The notes under the pieces: generated by a model
What the model was told of the DNA's origin: nothing
Seen by the model: the letters and a program-made list of their open reading frames with translations, nothing else
Databases searched by the model: none
Part shown: one piece after another, positions 20,212-29,700 of the stretch
Numbering within the stretch: position 1 is the first letter of the stretch
Layout of the letters: every line of letters starts with the position of its first letter
NCBI GenBank assembly: GCA_016779605.1
Contig: JADHNH010000026.1
Location: 1 to 37,041, forward strand
From: Nevskia sp.
Lineage (GTDB): Bacteria; Pseudomonadota; Gammaproteobacteria; Nevskiales; Nevskiaceae
Direction: 5' to 3'
DNA: 37,041 nt
Made by a program: the position numbers and the translations under genes

Positions 20212-21662
20212 CACGCGCCCTCCCCGCCGGCGGCCGGCTGCGGGGTGGCCGGCTGCGCCAGCAGGTGCGGCAGGCTGCCGATGTCGCCGGCGCCCAGGGT
20301 CAGCAGCACGTCGCCGTCGCGCAGCATCGCCGCCAGCGCTGCCGGCGCCTCGGCCACGCTGCCGACGAACACCGGCTCCACCCGGCCGCGCGCGCGGATG
20401 CCGCGCGCCAGCGCGCGGCCGTCGGCTTCGGCCAGCGGCGCTTCGCCGGCGGCGTAGACCTCGGTCAGCAGCAGCGCGTCGGCAGTGGACAGCACCGCGC
20501 AGAAATCGTCGAACAGGTCGCGCGTGCGCGAGTAGCGGTGCGGCTGGAACGCCACCGCCAGGCGCCGCCCCGGGTAGGCGCCGCGGATCGCCTCGAAGGT
20601 CGCCGCCAGCTCGCGCGGATGGTGGCCGTAGTCGTCCACCACGCGCACCGTCGCGGCGCCGACGCGCAGGTCGCCGTGCGACTCCAGGCGCCGGCCGACG
20701 CCCTGGAATTCGCGCAGCGCCTTGCGCACCGCGTCCATCGGCACGTTCAGCTCGTGCGCCACCGCGATCGCCGCCAGCGCGTTCTGCACGTTGTGGCGGC
20801 CCGGCAGGTTGAGCTCCATCGGCGCGCGCGCGCCGCCCGGCAGCAGGACGGTGAAGCGGCTGCCGGCGCCGTCGTAGGTGATGTCCTGCGCGCGCAGGTC
20901 CGCCTCGGCCGCCACGCCGTAGGTCAGCAGCGGCCGGCCGATCTCGGGCAGCGCCGCGCGCACCACCGGGTCGTCGCTGCACAGCACCGCCAGGCCGTAG
21001 AACGGCAGGCGCTGCAGGAACTCGATGAAGGTGGCGCGCAGGCGCTGGAAGTCGCCGCCGTAGGTTTCCAGGTGGTCGGCGTCGATGTTGGTCACCACCG
21101 CGATCATCGGCGTCAGGTGCAGGAACGAGGCGTCGCTCTCGTCGGCCTCCGCCACCAGGTAGGCGCCGGCGCCGAGCCGCGCGTTGGCGCCGGCGCTCTT
21201 GAGCCGGCCGCCGACCACGAAGGTCGGGTCCAGGCCGCCTTCGGCCAGCACGCTGGCGATCAGGCTGGTGGTGGTGGTCTTGCCGTGGGTGCCGGCGATC
21301 GCCACGCCGTAGCGGAAGCGCATCAGCTCGGCCAGCATCTCGGCGCGCCGCACCACCGGCACGCGCGCCTGGCGCGCCGCCTGCAGCTCGGGGTTGTCGG
21401 CCTTCACCGCGGTCGACACCACCACCACGTCGGCGCCGGCGATGCGCGCCGCGTCGTGGCCGAACTCGACCCTGGCGCCGAGGCCCTGCAGGCGCCGCGT
21501 GGCCGCGCTCTGCTTGAGGTCCGAGCCCGACACGGCATAGCCCAGGTTGAGCAGCACCTCGGCGATGCCGGCCATGCCGGAGCCGCCGATGCCGAGGAAA
21601 TGGATGCGCCGCACGCGCCGCATCGGCGCCTGCGCCAGGGGCATCTGCAAGGGCGCGCTCAT
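20211..21662 (-). CDS. murC: UDP-N-acetylmuramate--L-alanine ligase MurC
   Basis: 483 residues. It adds L-Ala to UDP-MurNAc. The N-terminal Rossmann-like domain has [17 protein letters not shown] (21-37), the central ATPase domain has GTHGKTT (124-130) and the carbamoyl-lysine region EADESDASF, and the C-terminal domain has [10 protein letters not shown] and QPHRYSRT. The first 15 residues are an extra leader relative to the motif, normal for this family. The ATG at 21662 overlaps the murG stop (ATGA). A short Ala/Pro/Gly-rich tail precedes the stop, which shares a base with the murB start. Confidence 0.97.
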   Translation of the reverse strand: MSAPLQMPLAQAPMRRVRRIHFLGIGGSGMAGIAEVLLNLGYAVSGSDLKQSAATRRLQGLGARVEFGHDAARIAGADVVVVSTAVKADNPELQAARQARVPVVRRAEMLAELMRFRYGVAIAGTHGKTTTTSLIASVLAEGGLDPTFVVGGRLKSAGANARLGAGAYLVAEADESDASFLHLTPMIAVVTNIDADHLETYGGDFQRLRATFIEFLQRLPFYGLAVLCSDDPVVRAALPEIGRPLLTYGVAAEADLRAQDITYDGAGSRFTVLLPGGARAPMELNLPGRHNVQNALAAIAVAHELNVPMDAVRKALREFQGVGRRLESHGDLRVGAATVRVVDDYGHHPRELAATFEAIRGAYPGRRLAVAFQPHRYSRTRDLFDDFCAVLSTADALLLTEVYAAGEAPLAEADGRALARGIRARGRVEPVFVGSVAEAPAALAAMLRDGDVLLTLGAGDIGSLPHLLAQPATPQPAAGGEGA

Positions 21663-22726
21663 GGGCAGGCGCACTCCATGCAGGCTTGGGCGATGGCGCC
21701 GACCGCGTCGGGCCAGGCCGCCGCGCGCGCCGCCACGCCCATCGTCACCAGCTGCCCGCGCCGCGCCAGCAATCCGCCGAGCATCTCGGCCAGCCGCTCG
21801 GCGGTGAGCAGGGCTTCGGGCACCATCAGCGCCGCGCCGGCGTCGACCAGGTACTGGCCGTTGCGGGTCTGGTGGTCGTCCACCGCGTGCGGATAGGGCA
21901 CCAGCAGCGCCGCGCAGCCGGCGGCCGCCAGCTCCGCCACGGTGGAGGCGCCGGCGCGGCAGATCACCAGGTCCGCCCAGGCATAGGCCGCGGCCATGTC
22001 GTCGATGAATTCGCAGACCTCGCCGTCCACGCCGTGGCGCGCGTAGGCCGCGCGCGCCAGCTCCACCGTGCGCCCGCCCTGGTGGCGCAGCCGCGGCCGC
22101 TGCGCCTGCGCCATGCGCGCCAGCGCCGCCGGCACCACCTCGTTGAGCACGCGCGAGCCCTGGCTGCCGCCCACCACCAGCACCTGGCCCGGCGCGCCGC
22201 GCGCGCCGATGCGCTGCGCCGGCGGCGGCAGCTCGGCGAAGCCGGCGCGCACCGGATTGCCGACGGTGCGCACCCGGGGGCCGGCGAAGGTGCCCGGAAA
22301 GGCCTGCAGCACGCGCATGGCCAGGTGCGCCAGCAGGCGGTTGGTGAGACCGGCGGCGGCGTTCTGCTCGTGGATCACCAGCGGCCGCCGGCACAGCCAG
22401 GCCGCCACCCCGCCGGGCGCGGAGGCGAAGCCGCCCATGCCCAGCAGCAGGTTCGGCCGCTGGCGCCGCAGCGCCGCCAGCGCCTGCGCCAGCGCGCGCA
22501 GCAGGCGCGCCGGCGCCGCCAGCCAGCGCAGCGCGCCCTTGCCGCGCAGGCCCTGCACGCGCACGTATTCCATGGCGATGCCGTGGCGCGGCACGGTGCG
22601 CGACTCGAAGCTGTCGGGCGCGCCCATCCACACCACTTGGTGGCCGCGGGCGCGGAGCTCGTGGGCGACGGCGAGGGCGGGGAAGACGTGGCCGCCAGTG
22701 CCGCCCGCTGCAATCATGATTTTCAC
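21659..22726 (-). CDS. murG: UDP-GlcNAc transferase MurG
   Basis: 355 residues. A GT28 enzyme on the inner face of the membrane that adds GlcNAc to lipid I to make lipid II. It has the first G-loop [14 protein letters not shown], the second [11 protein letters not shown], the [14 protein letters not shown] acceptor segment, [11 protein letters not shown], and the UDP-binding [10 protein letters not shown] and [10 protein letters not shown] motifs. The start is GTG at 22726, forming GTGA with the small upstream frame and having GGAG seven bases upstream. An internal ATG (22717) is possible. Its first codons are repeated, with changes, 164 bases upstream (22890), so the junction with ftsW has been rearranged. 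Confidence 0.96.
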   Translation of the reverse strand: MKIMIAAGGTGGHVFPALAVAHELRARGHQVVWMGAPDSFESRTVPRHGIAMEYVRVQGLRGKGALRWLAAPARLLRALAQALAALRRQRPNLLLGMGGFASAPGGVAAWLCRRPLVIHEQNAAAGLTNRLLAHLAMRVLQAFPGTFAGPRVRTVGNPVRAGFAELPPPAQRIGARGAPGQVLVVGGSQGSRVLNEVVPAALARMAQAQRPRLRHQGGRTVELARAAYARHGVDGEVCEFIDDMAAAYAWADLVICRAGASTVAELAAAGCAALLVPYPHAVDDHQTRNGQYLVDAGAALMVPEALLTAERLAEMLGGLLARRGQLVTMGVAARAAAWPDAVGAIAQACMECACP

Positions 22727-22890
22727 CGGTCGTCTCCGGTGAGGGTGATGCGGCCGTCCCTGGCGAGGCCCCGCGGCTTCGTGAATCCCCCGGCCGACCG
22801 TCCCTGGCCGGCCGCGCGCCGGGGCCGATTGCCATTCGAGGCAATCGTCCTTTTTCCGGCGCGCCCACCGGCCGCGATCATGATTTTCAT
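22723..22890 (-). pseudogene. Short frame repeating the murG 5' end, between ftsW and murG
   Basis: A 55-codon frame. The ATG overlaps the ftsW stop (ATGA), an AAGAGG ribosome site lies upstream, and the TGA overlaps the murG GTG. Its first nine residues MKIMIAAGG equal those of MurG ([10 protein letters not shown]), and roughly 26 bases match with several changes. After that it turns into low-complexity Arg/Gly-rich sequence. I read it as a displaced, decayed copy of the murG start left by an insertion or duplication. The perfect overlaps mean ribosomes may still pass through it to reach murG. A functional micro-protein is possible but unsupported. Confidence 0.5.
22826..22855 (+). terminator. 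Terminator-like hairpin in the ftsW-murG spacer (antisense direction)
   Basis: An 8-bp stem (22826-22833 / 22840-22847, cgattgcc/ggcaatcg), a 6-base loop, then tcctttttcc on the plus strand. The stem units GATTGCC/GGCAATC equal heptamers of the murD element. It points against dcw transcription, so it may belong to the inserted segment rather than to the operon. Confidence 0.45.
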
Positions 22891-24182
22891 GCGCGCCCTC
22901 TTCCGGCAGCGCCGACATTCCTGGCGAGCCGTTGCCGCAGCTCGAAAGCCCGGCCCAGCCAGCCCTGGCCGGGCGCCCGATGCGCGCGCGACCTTGAGTC
23001 GCGCAGCCGTGCATCGGGCCCGCGCGCCTCCGGGTGGCGCGCATCCGCCAGCCGGTTTTCATGGTCCACGCGCAGGATAAGGGCCAGCATCACGAACACC
23101 GTGATCAGGCTGCTGCCGCCGTAGCTGACGAAGGGCAGGGTCAGGCCCTTGGTCGGCAGCATGCCCATGTTCACCGCCATGTTGATCAGCGCCTGCAGGC
23201 CCAGCCAGCTCGACAGGCCGTAGCACAGGTAGGCTTTGAACAGGCTGTTGTTGCGCTCGGCCGCCAGGCCGATGACGAAGCCGCGCCAGACGATCACGCC
23301 GAACAGCGCGATCAGCGCGGCCACGCCGGCCAGGCCGAATTCCTCGGCGAGGATGGCGAAGATGAAGTCGGTGTGCATTTCCGGCAGGTACAGCAGCTTC
23401 TGCACGCTGTTGCCCAGGCCCACGCCGAACCATTCGCCGCGGCCCACCGCGATCAGCGACTGGGTCAGCTGCCAGCCGGAGCGCTCGGCGTCAGCCCAGG
23501 GATCGGTGAAGGTGAGCAGGCGGCGCATGCGGTAGGCCGCCGTCAGCACCAGCAGGGTCATGCTGGTGCCGACCACCGCGAACAGCCCGCCCAGGTGCAG
23601 CAGGCGCGCGCCGCCGATGAACAGCATCAGCATCGACACCGCGATCAGGATCGCGGTGGCGCCGAAGTCCGGCTCGGCCAGCAGCAGCAGGCTGACCAGG
23701 CCCAGCGGGATGAACGGCATCGCCAGGCCCAGCAGCGTGGTCTGCAGGCGCTGCTGGCGCCGCACGATGTAGCCGGCCAGGTACAGGATCATCGCCAGCC
23801 GCGCCGGCTCCGAGGCCTGCAGGCGCACCACGCCGAAGTCCAGCCAGCGGCGCGCGTGGTTGACCTTCACGCCGATGTGCGGGATCAGCACCATCACCAG
23901 CAGGAACACCGCGAACATCAGCAGCAGCGGCCCGCTGTTCTCCCAGCTGCGCATCGGCACGGCGAAGGCGGTGACGCCGCAGACCAAGCCGACCGTCACG
24001 AACAGCAGCTGCCGCTCGAAGAAGAACAGCGACGAGGCCGCCATCTTCTCGCCGATGGCGACCGAGGCCGAGGCCACCATCACCAGGCCCCAGCCGAGCA
24101 GGATCGCCACCGCCAGGCACAGCACGCCGTCCAGGCCGTAGCGCGCGCGGGTCAGCCCCATCGAGAAGGCCTGGCTGCTCAT
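22887..24182 (-). CDS. ftsW: Septal peptidoglycan polymerase FtsW
   Basis: 431 residues. A SEDS-family glycosyltransferase that polymerises lipid II together with FtsI. About ten membrane helices run from residue 15 to about 375. Family motifs include VKVNHARRWLDFG near 105, the LLLAEPDFGATAIL segment, ERSGWQLTQSLIAVG in the large periplasmic loop, and the C-terminal NMGMLPTKGLTLPFVSYGGSSL. After RVDHENRLADARHPE the last 50 or so residues are an Arg-rich, family-unlike cytoplasmic tail. Part of it is encoded by a palindromic repeat (22975-23019). The ATG at 24182 overlaps the murD stop (ATGA). Confidence 0.97.
   Translation of the reverse strand: MSSQAFSMGLTRARYGLDGVLCLAVAILLGWGLVMVASASVAIGEKMAASSLFFFERQLLFVTVGLVCGVTAFAVPMRSWENSGPLLLMFAVFLLVMVLIPHIGVKVNHARRWLDFGVVRLQASEPARLAMILYLAGYIVRRQQRLQTTLLGLAMPFIPLGLVSLLLLAEPDFGATAILIAVSMLMLFIGGARLLHLGGLFAVVGTSMTLLVLTAAYRMRRLLTFTDPWADAERSGWQLTQSLIAVGRGEWFGVGLGNSVQKLLYLPEMHTDFIFAILAEEFGLAGVAALIALFGVIVWRGFVIGLAAERNNSLFKAYLCYGLSSWLGLQALINMAVNMGMLPTKGLTLPFVSYGGSSLITVFVMLALILRVDHENRLADARHPEARGPDARLRDSRSRAHRAPGQGWLGRAFELRQRLARNVGAAGRGRA
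22975..23019. repeat. REP-like nested palindrome in the ftsW 3' coding region
   Basis: Outer arms 22975-22983 and 23011-23019 (gcccgatgc/gcatcgggc) enclose an inner perfect hairpin 22986-22992 / 22998-23004 (gcgcgac/gtcgcgc, loop cttga). The cruciform-like shape resembles dispersed REP elements. It adds residues to the FtsW tail. Whether it is dispersed elsewhere in the genome cannot be seen here. Confidence 0.55.
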
Positions 24183-25579
24183 GCCGCCGCCTCCAGCTGC
24201 GCCACCAGTTCGGCAAAGCGCTGGCCGCGCTCCTCGTAGTTGCGGAACTGGTCCAGGCTGGCGCAGGCCGGCGACAGCAGCACGCGGTCGCCGGCCTGCG
24301 CCAGCCGCCGCGCCAGCGCCACCGCGCCGGCGAGGTCCGCCACGCGCTCCACCGCCACCGCGCCGGCGAGGTCCTGCGCCAGCCGCGCCGCGTCCTCGCC
24401 GAACACGATGGCGCCGCGCGCCTTGGCCCGCAGGGGCTCGCGCAAGGGCGCGAAATCCTGTCCCTTACCCTGCCCGCCGCCGAGCCACACCAGCGGTCCG
24501 TCGAGGCCTTGCAACGCCGCCAGGGTGGCGCCGACGTTGGTGCCCTTGGAGTCGTTGATCCAGTCCACGCCGCCGCGGCGCCCGACCCACTGGCAGCGGT
24601 GCGGCAGGCCGGCGAACCCGCCCAGCGCCCGCAGGCTCGCCGCGCGCGGAATGCCGGCGGCGTCCGCCAGTGCCAGCGCGGCCAGCGCATTGGCGGCGTT
24701 GTGGCGCCCCTGGATGCGCAGGGCGGTGAGGCGCAGCAGCGGCCGGCAATCGGTTTCGCCATTGCGATTCCCGATTGCCGATTCCCCATTGCCGTGATCC
24801 GCCGGCCCCGCCAGCCATAGCTCGCCGCCGCTCTGCAGCAGTCCGTAATGCCCCGCGTCCGGAGCATCGAGCCCGAAGCTGACCACGCGCCGCGCCAGGT
24901 GGGTGTTGCTGTGGGTGGCGAGGTCCTCGCGGTTGACCACGGCCACATCGGCGTGCGCGTAGATGCGCGCCTTGGCCGCGATGTAGCGCTCCAGTGAACC
25001 GTGGCGGTCCAGGTGGTCCGGCGACACGTTGAGGATGGTCGCGGCGGCCAGCCGCAGGCTCTCGGTGGTTTCGAGCTGGAAGCTGGACAGCTCCAGCACG
25101 TGCAGCCGCGCCGGCAGCGCCAGCAGCTCCAGGGCCGGCTCGCCGAGGTTGCCGCCCACGCCCGCGCTCCAGCCCGCGGCATGCGCCATCGCGCCGACCA
25201 GGCTGGTGACCGTGCTCTTGCCGTTGCTGCCGGTGATGCCGACCACCGGCACCGCCGCCGCGCGCGCGAACAGCTCGACGTCGCCGACGATGGCCACGCC
25301 GGCGGCGCGCAGCGCGGACACGAAGGGCTCGGCCAGCGACACGCCGGGCGACACCACGGCGAATTCGTACTGCGCGTGCGGCGCCGGCGCCGCGAAGCCG
25401 CCCAGGCACAGCTGCGCGTCCGGCGCGGCCGCGCGCGCCTGCTCCAGGCCCGGCGGCGCCGCGCGCGAATCGGTCAGGGTGAGCTGCGCGCCCTCGCGCG
25501 CCAGGTGGCGCGCGGCGGAGACTCCGGACTTGCCCAGGCCGACGACCAGCACGTGGCGACCAGCGTACCTGCCACTCAT
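24179..25579 (-). CDS. murD: UDP-N-acetylmuramoylalanine--D-glutamate ligase MurD with an in-frame repeat insert
   Basis: 466 residues, against 438 in E. coli. It adds D-Glu to UDP-MurNAc-L-Ala. The N-terminal domain has VVGLGKSGVSAARHL, the P-loop GSNGKST is at 117-123, and later come NVSPDHLDRHGS, the QGRHN hinge, NDSKGTN and SPACASLDQF. Between ELWLAGP and LLRLTALRIQGRHN sits an extra stretch (about 263-279), encoded by heptamer repeats 24745-24793; E. coli has a short turn there. The start ATG at 25579 matches the family N-terminus and has AGGTG upstream. The frame stays open further upstream, through the mraY-murD repeat element, but those residues are not MurD-like. Confidence 0.96.
   Translation of the reverse strand: MSGRYAGRHVLVVGLGKSGVSAARHLAREGAQLTLTDSRAAPPGLEQARAAAPDAQLCLGGFAAPAPHAQYEFAVVSPGVSLAEPFVSALRAAGVAIVGDVELFARAAAVPVVGITGSNGKSTVTSLVGAMAHAAGWSAGVGGNLGEPALELLALPARLHVLELSSFQLETTESLRLAAATILNVSPDHLDRHGSLERYIAAKARIYAHADVAVVNREDLATHSNTHLARRVVSFGLDAPDAGHYGLLQSGGELWLAGPADHGNGESAIGNRNGETDCRPLLRLTALRIQGRHNAANALAALALADAAGIPRAASLRALGGFAGLPHRCQWVGRRGGVDWINDSKGTNVGATLAALQGLDGPLVWLGGGQGKGQDFAPLREPLRAKARGAIVFGEDAARLAQDLAGAVAVERVADLAGAVALARRLAQAGDRVLLSPACASLDQFRNYEERGQRFAELVAQLEAAA
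24745..24793. repeat. Heptamer element D inside murD
   Basis: One left unit GGCAATC (24745-24751), a 14-base core, then four inverse units: gattccc 24766-24772, gattgcc 24773-24779, gattccc 24780-24786 and cattgcc 24787-24793. It keeps the murD frame and encodes a Gly/Asn/Glu-rich loop. The left arm looks truncated compared with elements B, E and F. Confidence 0.7.
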
Positions 25580-25600
25580 GACGCGCACCTGCGCCACGCG

Positions 25601-25693
25601 CAGTTTCCAGTTTCCAGTTTCCAGTTTCCAGACGCGCGCTGTGCGCGCGGCCTTTGTTTGTTCTGGCAACTGGCAACTGGCAACTGGCAACTG
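25601..25693. repeat. Inverted heptamer element E (mraY-murD gap)
   Basis: The left arm is four exact CAGTTTC units plus CAG (25601-25631). The right arm is four exact CTGGCAA units plus CTG (25663-25693). The arms pair with one mismatch per heptamer. The 31-base core contains gcgcgc/gcgcgc (loop tgt) and a T-rich stretch. It fills almost all of the 121-base mraY-murD gap, the only real gap between rsmH and ftsW. Arm polarity is pyrimidine-first, opposite to elements A, B and F. Confidence 0.85.
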
Positions 25694-25700
25694 TTGTTCA

Positions 25701-26786
25701 TCAGCGGACCTTCAAGGTCGACAAGCCGATCAGCACCAGGATCAGCGTGACGATCCAGAACCGCACGATGATCTTGGGCTCGGGCCAGCCCTTGAGCTCG
25801 TAGTGGTGGTGCAGCGGCGCCATGCGGAAGATGCGCTTGCCGCCGCTGTACTTGAAGTACGCCACCTGCATCGCCACCGAGACGGTCTCGGCGACGAACA
25901 CGCCGCCCATCACCGCCAGCACGATCTCCTGCCGCACCAGCACCGCCACCACGCCCAGCGCCGCGCCCAGCGCCAGCGCGCCGACGTCGCCCATGAACAC
26001 CTGCGCCGGGTAGGCGTTGAACCAGAGGAAGCCGAGCCCGGCGCCGGCGATGGCGGTGCAGAAGATCACCAGCTCGCCGACCCCGGCGACGTAGGGGATG
26101 CCCAGGTACGCGGCGATTTTCACGTTGCCGGTGGCGTAGGCGAAGATCGCCAGCGCCGAGGCCACCAGCACCGTGGGCATGATCGCCAGGCCGTCGAGGC
26201 CGTCGGTCAGGTTGACCGCGTTGCTGGAGCCGACGATCACCAGGTAGGCCCAGGGGATGAACGCCGGCCCGAGCTGCAGGCTGACTTCCTTGACCATCGG
26301 CAGGATCAGGGTGGTTTCGGCCGGCGTGCGCGCGGTGAAGTAGATCGCCGAGGAAGTGATCAGCCCGGCCAGCGACAGCCAGAAATACTTATGCCGCGCC
26401 GACAGCCCCTTGGACGACTTGCGGCTGATCTTGAGCCAGTCGTCGGCGAAGCCGACCGCGCCGAAGGCGAGGCTGACGAACAGCGCGAACCAGACGAAGC
26501 GGCTCGACAGGTCCGCCCACAGCAGGGTGGCGATGGCGATGGCGCCGAGGATCATCGCCCCGCCCATGGTCGGCGTGCCGGTCTTGGCCAGGTGGCTCTG
26601 CGGCCCCTCGGGGCGCACCACCTGGCCGAACTTGAGGATCTGCAGTCGCCGGATGATCAGCGGGCCGAACAGGAAGCAGAACAGCAGCGCGGTGAGGATG
26701 CCCAGGATGCCGCGCACCGACAGGTAGCCGAACAGGCGGAAGCTGCCGACGTAGCGCTGCAGGTGTTCGGCGAGCAGGTAGAGCAT
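25701..26786 (-). CDS. mraY: Phospho-N-acetylmuramoyl-pentapeptide transferase MraY
   Basis: 361 residues, ten membrane helices. It attaches phospho-MurNAc-pentapeptide to undecaprenyl phosphate to form lipid I. The catalytic and magnesium residues fall at the E. coli numbers: D115-D116 in FADDWLK, the [10 protein letters not shown] loop at 192-201, and D267 in FMGDVGAL. The cytoplasmic HHHYELKGW segment near the C-terminus is intact. The ATG at 26786 shares a base with the murF stop. Element E follows the stop by 7 bases on the minus strand and may affect coupling to murD. Confidence 0.98.
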   Translation of the reverse strand: MLYLLAEHLQRYVGSFRLFGYLSVRGILGILTALLFCFLFGPLIIRRLQILKFGQVVRPEGPQSHLAKTGTPTMGGAMILGAIAIATLLWADLSSRFVWFALFVSLAFGAVGFADDWLKISRKSSKGLSARHKYFWLSLAGLITSSAIYFTARTPAETTLILPMVKEVSLQLGPAFIPWAYLVIVGSSNAVNLTDGLDGLAIMPTVLVASALAIFAYATGNVKIAAYLGIPYVAGVGELVIFCTAIAGAGLGFLWFNAYPAQVFMGDVGALALGAALGVVAVLVRQEIVLAVMGGVFVAETVSVAMQVAYFKYSGGKRIFRMAPLHHHYELKGWPEPKIIVRFWIVTLILVLIGLSTLKVR

Positions 26787-28198
26787 CAGTGCGCCTCCTG
26801 CTCCGCACGCCCGGCCAGCGCCGCCACCACGCGGTCCATGCGGCTGGAGCGCGAGCCCTTGACCAGCACGGCAACGCCGGCGCCGGCTTCGGCAATGTCG
26901 TCCTGCAGGGCCTCCACCAGCGCCTGCTGGGTGTCGAAATGGCGCGCGTGCGGGCCGAAGCCGTCGGCCGCGTGGCGTGCCAGGGCGCCGGTGGTGTAGA
27001 GCCGCTCCAGGCCCAGCGCGCGCGCGGCGCGGCCGGCGTCCTCGTGCAGCGCGGCTTCGTCGGCCCCGAGTTCGCGCATGTCGCCCAGCACCACCCAGCG
27101 CTGGCCCGGCAGCCCGGCGAGCAGCTCCAGCGCCGCGCGCAGGCTGGTGGGGTTGGCGTTGTAGCTGTCGTCGAGCAGGCGCGCGCCGCCGCGCGCCGCG
27201 CACCAGTTGAGCCGCCCGCTCACCGCCGCCACCCGGCCCAGGCCGGCGGCGATCGCCGGCGGCTCCAGGCCCACGGCCAGGCCGGCGGCGGCGGCGGCCA
27301 GCGCGTTGGCGACGTTGTGGCGGCCGGGCAGCGGCAGCTCGACGCGTGCCTCGCCGTGCGGCGTGACCAGGGTGAAGCGGCTGGCCGCGCCCGCTTCGCC
27401 GCCGTCCAGCCGCGCCTGCAGGTCGATGTCGCGCGCGGTCACGTCGGCACCTTCGCGCAGGCCGAAGCTGATCACCGCCGCCGCGCCGGCCAGGCCGCGC
27501 CACAGCTCGAAATAGGCATCGTCGCGGTTGATCACCGCCACGCCGCGCCCGCCCAGCGCGGCGAACATCTCGCCCTTGGCGCGCGCCACGCCCTCGCGCG
27601 AACCGAAGCCTTCCAGGTGCGCGTCGCCGGCCTGCGTCACCACGGCGACGTCCGGCACGGCGATCTGGCACAGCCGCGCGATCTCGCCGGCGTGGTTGGC
27701 GCCCATCTCGATCACCGCGGTGCGGTGCGCGCCGCGCAGCCCCAGCAGGGTCAGCGGCACGCCGATATGGTTGTTGAGGTTGCCCTGGCTCGACAGCACC
27801 GGGCCGCGCGCGGCGCACACCGCGGCGATCATCTGCCGCGTGGTGGTCTTGCCGGAGCTGCCGGTGACCGCCACCAGCGGCAGCTCGAAGTCGCGCCGCC
27901 ACGAGGCGGCATAGGCCTGCAGGCCGGCCAGGGTGTCGTCGACGCACAGCTGCGGCGGCCCGCCCTCGACGACGTGCGACACCAGCGCGCCGGCCGCGCC
28001 CAGGCTGGCGGCGCGCAGCACGTAGTCGTGGCCGTCGAAGCGCTCGCCCCTGAGCGCCACGAACAGGTCGCCGCGGCGCAGGCTGCGGCTGTCGCTGCCG
28101 ACGCGCTGGAACGCCGCGTCGGCGCCGTGCAGGCGGGCGCCGATGCGGCGCGCCGCGTCGGACAGCCGTTCCATCGGCATGCGGGATTCGTCGCTCAT
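26786..28198 (-). CDS. murF: UDP-MurNAc-tripeptide--D-alanyl-D-alanine ligase MurF
   Basis: 470 residues. It adds D-Ala-D-Ala, completing the pentapeptide precursor. The N-terminal domain with [26 protein letters not shown]-loop GSSGKTT at 113-119, [32 protein letters not shown] and the C-terminal [12 protein letters not shown] are all present. The ATG at 28198 overlaps the murE stop (ATGA). Its stop overlaps the mraY start (TGATG). Spacing and sequence are ordinary for the cluster. Confidence 0.97.
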   Translation of the reverse strand: MSDESRMPMERLSDAARRIGARLHGADAAFQRVGSDSRSLRRGDLFVALRGERFDGHDYVLRAASLGAAGALVSHVVEGGPPQLCVDDTLAGLQAYAASWRRDFELPLVAVTGSSGKTTTRQMIAAVCAARGPVLSSQGNLNNHIGVPLTLLGLRGAHRTAVIEMGANHAGEIARLCQIAVPDVAVVTQAGDAHLEGFGSREGVARAKGEMFAALGGRGVAVINRDDAYFELWRGLAGAAAVISFGLREGADVTARDIDLQARLDGGEAGAASRFTLVTPHGEARVELPLPGRHNVANALAAAAAGLAVGLEPPAIAAGLGRVAAVSGRLNWCAARGGARLLDDSYNANPTSLRAALELLAGLPGQRWVVLGDMRELGADEAALHEDAGRAARALGLERLYTTGALARHAADGFGPHARHFDTQQALVEALQDDIAEAGAGVAVLVKGSRSSRMDRVVAALAGRAEQEAH

Positions 28199-29700
28199 GC
28201 CGATTGCCCCGCCTGCAGCAGCGCGGCGACGTAACGGCGGTCCGAGTAGTTGCGCCGCTCGTTGTCGTAGATCTGGTAGTCCTCGTGGCCCTTGCCGGCC
28301 ACCAGCACAACGTCGCCGGCGCCGGCGCCGCGCACCGCCTCGGCAATGGCGCGCTCGCGCGCATGCTGCACCGTCACCTTGCCGCGCAGGCCCTCCGGCA
28401 CGCCGGCGAGGATGTCGGCGGCGATCGCCTGCGGATCCTCGCCGCGCGGGTTGTCGTCGGTGACGATGGCGGCGTCGGCCAGCTCGGCGGCGGCGCGGCC
28501 CATCAGCGGCCGCTTGCCGCGGTCGCGGTCGCCGCCGCAGCCGAACACGCAGACCAGCCGCCCGGCCGCGTGCGCACGCAGCGCCGCCAGCACCTGTGCC
28601 AGCGCCTGCGGCGTGTGGGCGTAGTCCACCACCACCAGCGGCGCGGCTGCACTGCCGCGGAATGCCTCGACCCGGCCCGGCACCGTGGTGCAGGCCGCCA
28701 GCGCCGCCGCCGCCGCGGGCAGCGGCGTGCCGCGCACCAGCAGCACGGCCAGCGCCGCGAGCAGGTTGTAGGCGTTGAACCGCCCGAGCAGCGGGCTGTC
28801 GAGCCGGGCGTCGCCCCAGGAGCTGCGCACCACCAGGCGCAGGCCGGCGGCGCGCAGGCTCAGGTCGGCGCCCAGCACGTAGCGGTGCCGGTCGGGCAGC
28901 GGCCCGTCCATGCCGTAGACCACCACCGGCGCGCCGCCGCCCAGCGCCTGCGCCCACTCGGCGCCGTGCGCATCGTCGCGGTTGAGCACCGCCGCCGGCA
29001 GCTCCGGCGCGACGAACAGGCGGCGCTTGGCGGCCGCGTAGTGCGCCAGGTCGCCGTGGTAATCCAGGTGGTCGCGGCCGACGTTGGTCAGCACCGCCGC
29101 GCCGAATTCGACGCCGCCGACGCGGCCCTGGTCCAGCGCGTGCGACGACACTTCCATGGCGCAGGCGCGCACGCCGGCGTCGCGCTGCTCGGCCAGCATG
29201 CGCTGCAGCCGCACCGGGTCCGGCGTGGTGTGCGAGGCCTCGGCGAGCGCGCCGAGGCGGCCGTAGCCGAGCGTGCCGAAATAGGCGCAGGGCAGGCCCA
29301 GCCGGTCGCAGGCCTGCGCCAGCAGGTGCGCGGTGGAGGTCTTGCCGTCGGTGCCGGTGATGCCGGCGACGAACAGGCTGCGGCTTGGGTGGCTCCAGAA
29401 GCGCGCGGCGATGACGCCGGCGTGACCTGCCAGGTTCTCCACCGCCAGCGCCGGCACCGGCAGGGCCGGCGCCGCCATCCCGTCGGCCGGCTCCCAGGCC
29501 ACCGCCGCCGCGCCGCGCCGCAACGCCTCGCCGGCGAAGTCCAGGCCGTGCCGGGCCTGGCCGCGCGCGGCCAGGAACAAGCTGCCCGGCACCACCTCGC
29601 GGCTGTCCATTTCCACGCCGGTGACCGCCAGGTCCGGCACCGCCTGCGCCAGGCCTTCCAGCAGCAGGCGCAGCGGGCGCATGGTGAGGGCGGCGTTCAT
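28195..29700 (-). CDS. murE: UDP-MurNAc-dipeptide--meso-diaminopimelate ligase MurE
   Basis: 501 residues. It adds the third amino acid of the stem peptide. The DNPR motif at 416-419 marks meso-diaminopimelate specificity. The P-loop reads GTDGKTS (116-122), with Asp and Ser where E. coli has Asn and Thr; I recall similar forms in related bacteria. Other motifs are [25 protein letters not shown], the carbamoyl-lysine region and DYAHTPQAL. The ATG at 29700 overlaps the ftsI stop and the stop overlaps the murF start, both ATGA. Confidence 0.97.
   Translation of the reverse strand: MNAALTMRPLRLLLEGLAQAVPDLAVTGVEMDSREVVPGSLFLAARGQARHGLDFAGEALRRGAAAVAWEPADGMAAPALPVPALAVENLAGHAGVIAARFWSHPSRSLFVAGITGTDGKTSTAHLLAQACDRLGLPCAYFGTLGYGRLGALAEASHTTPDPVRLQRMLAEQRDAGVRACAMEVSSHALDQGRVGGVEFGAAVLTNVGRDHLDYHGDLAHYAAAKRRLFVAPELPAAVLNRDDAHGAEWAQALGGGAPVVVYGMDGPLPDRHRYVLGADLSLRAAGLRLVVRSSWGDARLDSPLLGRFNAYNLLAALAVLLVRGTPLPAAAAALAACTTVPGRVEAFRGSAAAPLVVVDYAHTPQALAQVLAALRAHAAGRLVCVFGCGGDRDRGKRPLMGRAAAELADAAIVTDDNPRGEDPQAIAADILAGVPEGLRGKVTVQHARERAIAEAVRGAGAGDVVLVAGKGHEDYQIYDNERRNYSDRRYVAALLQAGQSA

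Noticed and set aside
25580-25690. N-terminal extension of MurD through the repeat element
   Set aside because: The frame is open, but the added residues repeat KLETGNW-like units and precede the normal MurD start, which has its own ribosome site.
25601-25693. Heptamer arrays as a CRISPR array
   Set aside because: Units are 7 bases with no spacers, arms are inverted, and no cas genes are nearby.
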